From contig CAYTSW010000025.1 of assembly GCA_964440605.1 (NCBI GenBank), forward strand, positions 1 to 27,385: a DNA stretch of 27,385 bases, in the 5' to 3' direction. Below, in pieces: positions 15,809 through 21,511 of the stretch; positions within the stretch are counted from its first letter, which is position 1; each line of letters opens with the position of its first letter. Source of the DNA: CAYTSW01 sp964440605. GTDB lineage: Bacteria > Planctomycetota > Phycisphaerae > Phycisphaerales > UBA1924. The notes beneath the pieces were generated by a model. It saw only the letters and a list, made by a program, of their open reading frames with translations, was not told the DNA's origin and ran no database searches. Both the position numbers and the translations under genes were made by a program.

Positions 15809-16831
15809 ATGGCGTGGAATCGGGTCGCATCGCGGATGGGTGTTGTTGCAGTCACGTTTGCCGGTCTGGCGAATGCCCCGGCGGCGCTGGCGGGCGTGGT
15901 CGAGATGGACTGGGTGACGGTCGGTGACGTCGGGAACGTCGACGACGTGACGTTTTCGGGATCAGCTGGCGCCGTGGACTACGCGTACCGCATCGGGACC
16001 TACGAAGTTACCAATGCGCAGTATGCGACCTTTCTGAACGCCGCCGCTCGAAGCGACCCAACCGGCCTGTACAGCATCGGCATGGGCTTCGATGCCCGCG
16101 GCGGGATCATCCGGTCGGGTTCCGAAGGCAGCTTCACCTATTCGGTCAAGCCGAACATGGGCAACAAGCCCGTGAACTTCGTGAGCTGGTTCGACGCCGC
16201 TCGCATGGCCAACTGGATGACCAACGGCCAGCCGACCGACGGCAGCGGCACCGAGTCGGGCGTGTACACCCTCGATGGCCCCACCTCCGTCAGCGCTATC
16301 ACCCGCGACCTCAACGACACCAGCCAGGTCTTCCTGCCGACGGAGGACGAGTGGTACAAAGCGGCCTACTACCAACCCGCCTCGCGCGGCGGCGATGACG
16401 ACGGGTACTGGCTCTTTGCCACGCAGAGCAACGAAACCCCGACCGTCGCGACCGCGACCTCCACGGGCGATGTCGCCAACCCCGGACCGGACACGGTCAA
16501 CTACAACAACAGCGTCGTTTGGGGCGGCAACGTCAACGTGACCAGTGTTGGCTCGGCGGGCAACACAAGCTTTTACGGGGCCTACGACATGGCCGGGAAC
16601 GTCTCGGAGTGGAACGAGACGATCGACCCCGGCGGATTGCACGTCTTCAGCGGCGGCTCATATCTTGACGCCTCAATGTTTTTGGAAGCGTCAACCCGAG
16701 GGGCCGCCCAGCCCACGCTCGACTTCAGCAACGCCCGCGGCTTCCGGTTTGCCAGTCCGGTGCCCGGACCGGGTACGCTGGCGCTTACGATCGTTACCGC
16801 TCCGCTGGTTTCGCGTCGGCGGCGCGGCTGA
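15809..16831 (+). CDS. Secreted SUMF1/FGE-fold protein, VPGPG-tagged, without FGE catalytic cysteines
   Basis: This 340-residue protein has a signal peptide (about 1-29, A-A-L-A-G). The body matches the formylglycine-generating-enzyme / sulfatase-modifying-factor domain: Y-R-I-G-T-Y-E-V-T-N-A-Q-Y near residue 65, P-V-N-F-V-S-W near 125, L-P-T-E-D-E-W near 175, Y-D-M-A-G-N-V-S-E-W near 260, then G-G-S-Y-L and G-F-R-F. In active FGE the segment after GGSF reads L-C-x-x-S-Y-C; here both cysteines are replaced (D287, L292), so FGE catalysis is not expected. The tail is V-P-G-P-G, a hydrophobic helix, then R-R-R-R-G. It is probably a surface protein using the lectin-like fold for binding. The gene is convergent with the S41 protease. 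Confidence 0.88.
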   Translation: MAWNRVASRMGVVAVTFAGLANAPAALAGVVEMDWVTVGDVGNVDDVTFSGSAGAVDYAYRIGTYEVTNAQYATFLNAAARSDPTGLYSIGMGFDARGGIIRSGSEGSFTYSVKPNMGNKPVNFVSWFDAARMANWMTNGQPTDGSGTESGVYTLDGPTSVSAITRDLNDTSQVFLPTEDEWYKAAYYQPASRGGDDDGYWLFATQSNETPTVATATSTGDVANPGPDTVNYNNSVVWGGNVNVTSVGSAGNTSFYGAYDMAGNVSEWNETIDPGGLHVFSGGSYLDASMFLEASTRGAAQPTLDFSNARGFRFASPVPGPGTLALTIVTAPLVSRRRRG

Positions 16832-16863
16832 ATCGCGGCGCCCTTCACCGTCTCCCGCCGCCG

Positions 16864-19068
16864 TTACCGCTCCACACGCGGCGACAACCGATCCCCCACC
16901 ACCTTCGCCTTGAGCAGCAGGACCGCCGTCTGGAGCTGCGGGTCGACGCCTTCGGCGACGAGGGCCGCCGGGTCGGTCGGGCCGCCTTCGAGGATGGTGT
17001 TGCCCTGCTCGTCAACCGAGATCACGTCGGCGTCGCGGCGGAGCTCGAGGGCTTCGGAGATCTCGCTGGGCGTCATGCGGATCTCAACGTCGGGCGAGAT
17101 GCCGAAGTCGGTCTTACCGGGGCGACGGTGGATGAGCCGCCCGCCCGGGAGCTTGTAGTACTGCGTGGTGAGCTTGAAGGCCGCGCGGCCTCGGCGGTCG
17201 AGCGGGAAGATGCGCTGGACCGAGCCCTTGCCATACGTGCGCGTGCCAACGAGGACGGCTTTGTCGTAGTCCTGGAGCGCGCCGGCGACGATCTCCGAGG
17301 CCGAGGCCGAGCCACCGTTGACGAGCACGACGATGGGCAGGTCGTCGATCATCGCGCGGCCGCGCCGCGCGACCTGACGGTCCTGCTCGATGCCGCGCGC
17401 GTCTTCCTGTGTAACGACGACGCCGCCGTCGACGAAGAGATTGGTCATCGAGACGGCTTCGTCGAGTAGGCCGCCCGAGTTGTAGCGCAGGTCAAGGATC
17501 AAGGCGTTGAGGCCCTGACGGCGCATCGAGCGGATGGCGTCTTCCGTCTGGCGGGTTGCGCCGAGCAGGAACTGCGACAGGCGGAGGTAGCCGATGCCGG
17601 CTTCCTTGTCGACGAACCAGTCCCACTCGCGTTCGTCGGCCCCGACGCGCTTCCAGCCGCGGGCGGCGTAGAGGGGGATGACCTCGCGGGTGAGCGTGTA
17701 CTCGATGAACTCGTCGGCGCTCTCGCGCTCGATGCCGAGCTTCACCTGCGAACCAGCGGGGCCGGTGATGCGTTCGACCGCCGCATTGACGCCCAGGCCG
17801 ATGGCCGATTCGCCATCGATCTCGGCGATGATGTCGCCCGGGCGGACGCCGGCGCGGAAGGCGGGCGTGCCGGCGACTGGGGTGACGACCTCGAGCTCGA
17901 GCGCGTCGTTCTGGGTGATCTGGATGCCGACGCCCTTGAAGTTGCCCTGCGTCGTGCGGTTGGCGCGCTCGATGGACTCGGGCCAGTAGAACTCGGAGTA
18001 CTCGTCGAGCCGCTCGGCGGCGCCGTTGCCGAACTCGTGGAGCAGGGCCTCGATGGGCACGTTGATCGTCTCGCGGTTGGAGCGGGCGACGACGCTCAGG
18101 GCGCGGTCGACGTCGTAGTTGCTCAAACGCCGGTCGAGCCGTTCGATCACCCGCAGGTTCAGATCGACCTGCTCGATGAACTCGGTGCGGGCGTCCTCGT
18201 CGTCGAGCGCGGGCATGGCGGTTGCCAGTTCGGGCGTGGTCGCCATGACGCGCAGGGCGTGGAAGCCGCCCTTGAGCATCTCGCGGATCGGCACCGCGTC
18301 GATATGGGCGTCGGCGGCACGCTTGATGGCCCGGCTCACCATGTCGGGCCGCAGCCCCTCGATGCGATCGCGCCACGTCGGGCCCGTCTCGTTGAAGGGT
18401 GGTAGCGGGTCCTCGCCGTCGGCGACGCGCTCCTCCGAAACCATGTCGTACAGCACTTCGGGTGCGTAGAAGCCGATCATCCGACGACGCTGAGATAGGC
18501 GACGCCACTCTTCTTCGAACGTCGTCCGGGGTTCGTGGAGCACATGCAGGGCGGCGTAGAGCCGGAAGGCGTGCAGCCAGTCGCGGTCGGCCTCGAACTG
18601 CGCCGCGCGGTTGGCGACCTGCTGGATCACGCGCCCCACCTCGGGCCGGCCCACAAAGTTTTCTGGGTCGCCCTCGACATCCTGCTTCTCCAGCAGCAGA
18701 CGCATGGCCTCCTCGTAGTCACTCTGGGCCAGCGCGTCATCAAGCTCGGCGCGGAGCTCGGCCAGACGCTGATCACGGGCCTCCTGCCGCTCACCGATGT
18801 GCTCGACGTACCCCTCAACGAGACCCTCGAGGCGTTCCACGGCCGGGTCACCCGCGTCGGGCATCGTGGAGAGAAGGCGGACGGTCTGGCCATCGCCTTG
18901 GGTGGCGGAGTTCCAGAGGGCCTTGGTCCAGTCGGCGACTCGTTCGAGCGAAGCCGCCGCGGGCGAGGCCAGGGTCGCAAGCATCGCGATGCCGAAGAGC
19001 GCGGAGCGGACCGGTTTGCCGGGCGAGCGGAGGCGTGATGAAGGGGTCGCAAGGAGACGTGTGGTCAT
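16864..19068 (-). CDS. Carboxyl-terminal processing-type S41 protease with PDZ domain
   Basis: This 734-residue protein has a signal peptide (about residues 18-42, A-A-A-S). A long helical, acidic N-terminal region runs to about 360, with E-x-x-L-R-A-E-L-type heptads near 100-130. A PDZ domain follows at about 375-450 (G-V-G-I-Q-I; V-R-P-G-D-I-I-A-E-I-D). The S41 core has catalytic S589 in S-A-S-A-S-E, K614 in T-Y-G-K-G and Q618, matching the Ser-Lys pair of Prc/CtpA. It probably cleaves periplasmic proteins from their C-termini. It is longer than typical CtpA (about 400-450) because of the helical N-terminal region, which may hold substrate or adaptor contacts. The start ATG 19068 has GGAG 6 bases before it. 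It faces the small membrane gene across 255 bases. Confidence 0.93.
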   Translation of the reverse strand: MTTRLLATPSSRLRSPGKPVRSALFGIAMLATLASPAAASLERVADWTKALWNSATQGDGQTVRLLSTMPDAGDPAVERLEGLVEGYVEHIGERQEARDQRLAELRAELDDALAQSDYEEAMRLLLEKQDVEGDPENFVGRPEVGRVIQQVANRAAQFEADRDWLHAFRLYAALHVLHEPRTTFEEEWRRLSQRRRMIGFYAPEVLYDMVSEERVADGEDPLPPFNETGPTWRDRIEGLRPDMVSRAIKRAADAHIDAVPIREMLKGGFHALRVMATTPELATAMPALDDEDARTEFIEQVDLNLRVIERLDRRLSNYDVDRALSVVARSNRETINVPIEALLHEFGNGAAERLDEYSEFYWPESIERANRTTQGNFKGVGIQITQNDALELEVVTPVAGTPAFRAGVRPGDIIAEIDGESAIGLGVNAAVERITGPAGSQVKLGIERESADEFIEYTLTREVIPLYAARGWKRVGADEREWDWFVDKEAGIGYLRLSQFLLGATRQTEDAIRSMRRQGLNALILDLRYNSGGLLDEAVSMTNLFVDGGVVVTQEDARGIEQDRQVARRGRAMIDDLPIVVLVNGGSASASEIVAGALQDYDKAVLVGTRTYGKGSVQRIFPLDRRGRAAFKLTTQYYKLPGGRLIHRRPGKTDFGISPDVEIRMTPSEISEALELRRDADVISVDEQGNTILEGGPTDPAALVAEGVDPQLQTAVLLLKAKVVGDRLSPRVER

Positions 19069-19323
19069 GCTGTGCTCCGCTGGTAAGAGGCCGGGGCGAT
19101 CATGGGCCCGAGAACGAGAACGCCGACGCCCGGCTGGTTGTTCCGGCATCGGTCCTATCCGGTCCCTCATCCACACGTGTTTCGGGTGTAGGACCGGGCA
19201 CGACGATGCTGGGAGAGGCTACGGGTATCGTCGAGCGGTTGTACAGGGATTCTCGGGCGGCGTTTCGTCGACAGGCGAATGGGAGACATGTCGGCAGCCC
19301 CGACGGGCGGGTACTGTTATTGC
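19069..19323. other. Divergent intergenic region with a long-loop inverted repeat
   Basis: CCGGTCC (19159-19165) and GGACCGG (19191-19197) form a 7-bp inverted repeat around 25 bases, near the middle of the gap between the S41 gene (-) and the membrane gene (+). It may be an operator. The start of the plus-strand gene is preceded by TACTGT. No promoter for the S41 gene is clear. Confidence 0.4.
19312..19317 (+). promoter_or_regulatory. Possible -10 element before the small membrane gene
   Basis: TACTGT ends 6 bases before ATG 19324. The surrounding codons (TAC TGT TAT TGC) would be very unusual coding sequence here, which favours a regulatory reading. Confidence 0.42.
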
Positions 19324-19743
19324 ATGGAAGGCTTCGCGTTGCTGGCGGTATCGGATGTTCCCACGGAGGCGGGCGTGCCGGCGAGCGCGGAAGCTCCGGT
19401 CACTTCCACGCTCGAGGACGCCTCGCCGCGCCGCGATGATCAGAGCGTTCAGGCGCGGGCATTGACCGAGGCCCTCCTGCTGTTGGTGGCTCTGTGCGTG
19501 GTGAGCGTGTTGGTGCTGATCCTGCTGATCGTGGCGCGTCGGCTGAGGCGACCAGCGGTGCGAGGCGGCAGAGGCAAGCGGGCCAAGCCCGCGATGAGTG
19601 CGTGGACCGAGGCGGGGGCGCGAGCCCGAGTCGAGCCGGGTGCCGACGAAGACTTTGGCGACCTGGCCAATGAGATCAACCCGGACGACGACGACCCTGA
19701 CGCCGACACCTGGGACGATGCCAGCGGGCCGCGGCGCGGATGA
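19324..19743 (+). CDS. Small single-span membrane protein with acidic C-terminus
   Basis: This 139-residue protein has a short N-terminal extracytoplasmic-type segment and one strong membrane helix (about residues 49-71, L-L-L-L-V-A-L-C-V-V). The helix is followed by an Arg/Lys-rich stop-transfer patch and a long Asp/Glu-rich tail (D-D-D-D-P-D-A-D). No family is recognised. In-frame ATGs at 19279 and 19288 are possible, but the added residues include Y-C-Y-C encoded by codons rare in this GC-rich sequence, so ATG 19324 is preferred. The stop overlaps the next start (ATGA), coupling it to the pteridine-reductase-like gene. The topology suggests a small membrane tether or regulator; this is a guess. 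Confidence 0.62.
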   Translation: MEGFALLAVSDVPTEAGVPASAEAPVTSTLEDASPRRDDQSVQARALTEALLLLVALCVVSVLVLILLIVARRLRRPAVRGGRGKRAKPAMSAWTEAGARARVEPGADEDFGDLANEINPDDDDPDADTWDDASGPRRG

Positions 19744-20495
19744 GCACGCGACGGCTTGCGATCGTGACCGGAGGCACACGCCGCGTGGGCCGAGCCATCG
19801 CGGTTGGGCTCGCCAGAGCGGGCTACGACGTGGTCGTCACGACGCGCAACCCAGGGTCGGATGATGCTCGCCTTGCGACAGGCGAGATGGAAGCAGCCGG
19901 AGCCGGCGTCGACGTGCTGGAGATGGACCCGGCAGATGAGGCCTCGGTAGAAGTTGCGGCCAAGCAGGTGCTGGCGATGCACCGGCCGATCGACGGGCTG
20001 GTGCACAACGCTTCGGCGTATGAGCAGTCGCCGCTGGAAGAGCTATCGGCCGGGAAGATCCGACGCGACCTGGACGTGCACGTCCTGGCTCCCCTCCTCC
20101 TGACCGCCCGGCTCGCTCCCGCGCTGGGCCGATCGGAAGCGCGGGGCGGCTCCTGCGTGCTGTGCATGTGCGACATCCACGCGGCCGACCGTCCCCGAAA
20201 GAAGTTCGCCAGCTACGCGGCGTCCAAGGCCGGGCTGGCGCAACTGGTCGCGAATCTGGCGGTCGATCTCGCACCGCGGACACGGGTGCTTGGCCTGGCG
20301 CCGGGCGTCGTGGCGTGGCCGGACGAGGGCTTCGAGGCCGACCGCGAGATGCAGCGGCGGTATCTCAAGCGTGTGCCGCTCGGGCGGGCGGGAACGCCCG
20401 AGGAAGCGGCCCACGCCGCGGTCTTCCTCATGCGCGAGGCGACGTACCTCACCGGGCAGGTCATCCGCATCGACGGCGGGCGGTGGCTCGGCTGA
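19740..20495 (+). CDS. Short-chain dehydrogenase of the pteridine reductase (PTR1/FolM) type
   Basis: This 251-residue NAD(P)H-dependent oxidoreductase has a Rossmann dinucleotide motif T10-G-G-T-R-R15-V-G17, i.e. TGxxxRxG, the pteridine reductase form rather than the usual TGxxxGxG. H-N90-A-S follows, then D145 where most SDRs have the catalytic Ser, and Y159-A-A-S-K163. The Asp/Tyr/Lys set is the one used by PTR1 and seen in FolM, which reduce dihydrobiopterin, dihydromonapterin or dihydrofolate. The C-terminus D-G-G-R-W-L-G is normal for SDRs. It is translated from an ATGA overlap with the small membrane gene. The substrate is an inference; a general SDR ketone reductase is the alternative. 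Confidence 0.85.
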   Translation: MSTRRLAIVTGGTRRVGRAIAVGLARAGYDVVVTTRNPGSDDARLATGEMEAAGAGVDVLEMDPADEASVEVAAKQVLAMHRPIDGLVHNASAYEQSPLEELSAGKIRRDLDVHVLAPLLLTARLAPALGRSEARGGSCVLCMCDIHAADRPRKKFASYAASKAGLAQLVANLAVDLAPRTRVLGLAPGVVAWPDEGFEADREMQRRYLKRVPLGRAGTPEEAAHAAVFLMREATYLTGQVIRIDGGRWLG

Positions 20496-20519
20496 CCACC
20501 GCCACAGCGCGAGCGGGGA

Positions 20520-20548
20520 TCGACCGATGTGAGGCGGCCGGCTATACT
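20520..20548 (+). promoter_or_regulatory. Sigma70-type promoter of tRNA-Leu
   Basis: TCGACC (20520-20525), a 17-base spacer and TATACT (20543-20548) lie 16 bases before the mature tRNA 5' end. This is the best promoter match in the window and a useful reference for the local -10 shape. Confidence 0.72.
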
Positions 20549-20564
20549 CGCCGCCCAACCCCTC

Positions 20565-20650
20565 GCCCGGGTGGCGGAATTGGCAGACGCGCCAGCTTGA
20601 GGTGCTGGTCCCCGTTTTAGGGGGTGGAGGTTCGAGTCCTCTCCCGGGCA
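20565..20650 (+). tRNA. tRNA-Leu (anticodon GAG)
   Basis: This is an 86-base class II tRNA. The acceptor stem GCCCGGG/CCCGGGC has discriminator A at 20650. The anticodon arm is CCAGC-TTGAGGT-GCTGG with anticodon GAG, which reads CUC/CUU. It has a long variable arm CCCC-GTTTTA-GGGG and a T arm with TTCGAGT. CCA is not encoded, so it must be added by a nucleotidyltransferase. It has its own promoter and terminator and sits between the SDR gene and queE. Confidence 0.95.
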
Positions 20651-20655
20651 TTGGG

Positions 20656-20692
20656 ACGACGCCGGCTCTTGGAGTCGGCGTCGTTCGTTTTT
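20656..20692 (+). terminator. Rho-independent terminator after tRNA-Leu
   Basis: A 9-bp perfect stem (20656-20664 with 20676-20684, ACGACGCCG/CGGCGTCGT) is followed by TCGTTTTT, starting 6 bases after the tRNA 3' end. Confidence 0.88.
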
Positions 20693-20709
20693 GGGCGATC
20701 CGTTCCGGC

Positions 20710-20715
20710 TACGGT
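20710..20715 (+). promoter_or_regulatory. Possible -10 element before queE
   Basis: TACGGT ends 5 bases before ATG 20721 in the context CCGGC-TACGGT, similar to CCGGC-TACGCT before mutS and CCGGC-TATACT before the tRNA. It follows directly on the tRNA terminator, where a new promoter is expected. Confidence 0.4.
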
Positions 20716-20720
20716 TCAGG

Positions 20721-21464
20721 ATGCCCCAACGCGCGCTGGAGCAAATCGATCGGAGCGGCGCCGACACGCTGCGCGTCAGCGAGTCCTTCGTGAGCCTCCA
20801 AGGCGAGGGCAAGCTCGCGGGCGTCGCCTCGTTCTTCGTGCGCACCAGCGGGTGCAACCTCCGGTGCGGGTGGTGCGACACCCCCTACGCGAGTTGGGCC
20901 CCCGAAGGCGAAACGCGCTCTATCGGCTCCCTCGTCGATGATGCACGCCGTTCGGGCGTGCGTCATGTGGTCCTCACCGGCGGCGAGCCCATGCTCTTCG
21001 CAGGGATCACCACCCTCAGCCACGCCCTGCGAGCGGAAGGCTTCCATATCACGATCGAAACCGCCGGCACTGTGATCCGCGACGTCGGCTGCGACCTGAT
21101 GAGCCTCTCGCCCAAGCTGATGAACTCCACGCCGCGCAACGACCCGCGGGATCCCGAAGGCGTCTGGGCGAAACGGCACGAGGAGCGGCGGCTGAACGCC
21201 GAGGCCCTGCGCACACTGTGGGGGGGCGACTGGGACCGCCAGTGCAAGTTCGTCGTCACGGGCGAGGCCGACATGCCCGAGATCGAGCGCGTGCTGGAGA
21301 TGCTCGGCGACTGGCGGCCCGAAGACATCATGCTCATGCCTGAGGGCGTCGAGGAGCCGACGCCCGACGTACGCGACGCCGTTGCCGAGCTCTGCGTCCG
21401 GCGGGGCTTTCGCTACTGCCACCGCCTGCACATCACGCTCTACGGCGACACGCGGGGGACCTGA
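20721..21464 (+). CDS. queE: 7-carboxy-7-deazaguanine synthase (radical SAM)
   Basis: This 247-residue radical SAM enzyme makes 7-carboxy-7-deazaguanine from carboxy-tetrahydropterin in the preQ0/queuosine pathway. It has E-S-F-V-S-L-Q-G-E-G near residue 21, the cluster-binding C45-x3-C49-x2-C52 (CNLRCGWC), W-C-D-T-P-Y after it, and L-T-G-G-E-P near residue 85. A longer-than-usual insertion near residues 125-160 (P-R-N-D-P-R-D-P-E) follows S-L-S-P-K. ATG 20721 is chosen; an upstream TTG would overlap the tRNA terminator. No other queuosine gene (queC, queD, queF) is nearby. The product may also feed deazaguanine DNA modification, but nothing here supports that. Confidence 0.93.
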   Translation: MPQRALEQIDRSGADTLRVSESFVSLQGEGKLAGVASFFVRTSGCNLRCGWCDTPYASWAPEGETRSIGSLVDDARRSGVRHVVLTGGEPMLFAGITTLSHALRAEGFHITIETAGTVIRDVGCDLMSLSPKLMNSTPRNDPRDPEGVWAKRHEERRLNAEALRTLWGGDWDRQCKFVVTGEADMPEIERVLEMLGDWRPEDIMLMPEGVEEPTPDVRDAVAELCVRRGFRYCHRLHITLYGDTRGT

Positions 21465-21496
21465 CGCGTCGCCTGCGGACCAAGCCGTGAACCGGC

Positions 21497-21502
21497 TACG
21501 CT
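21497..21502 (+). promoter_or_regulatory. Possible -10 element before mutS
   Basis: TACGCT (in CCGGCTACGCT) ends 9 bases before ATG 21512. No Shine-Dalgarno is present in the intervening pyrimidine-rich sequence. A start of transcription 2-4 bases before the ATG is implied. Confidence 0.45.
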
Positions 21503-21511
21503 CTCCGCCCG

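Noticed and set aside
15809..16831. Active formylglycine-generating enzyme
   Set aside because: Both catalytic cysteines are missing and the protein has a surface-sorting tail; no sulfatase is nearby.
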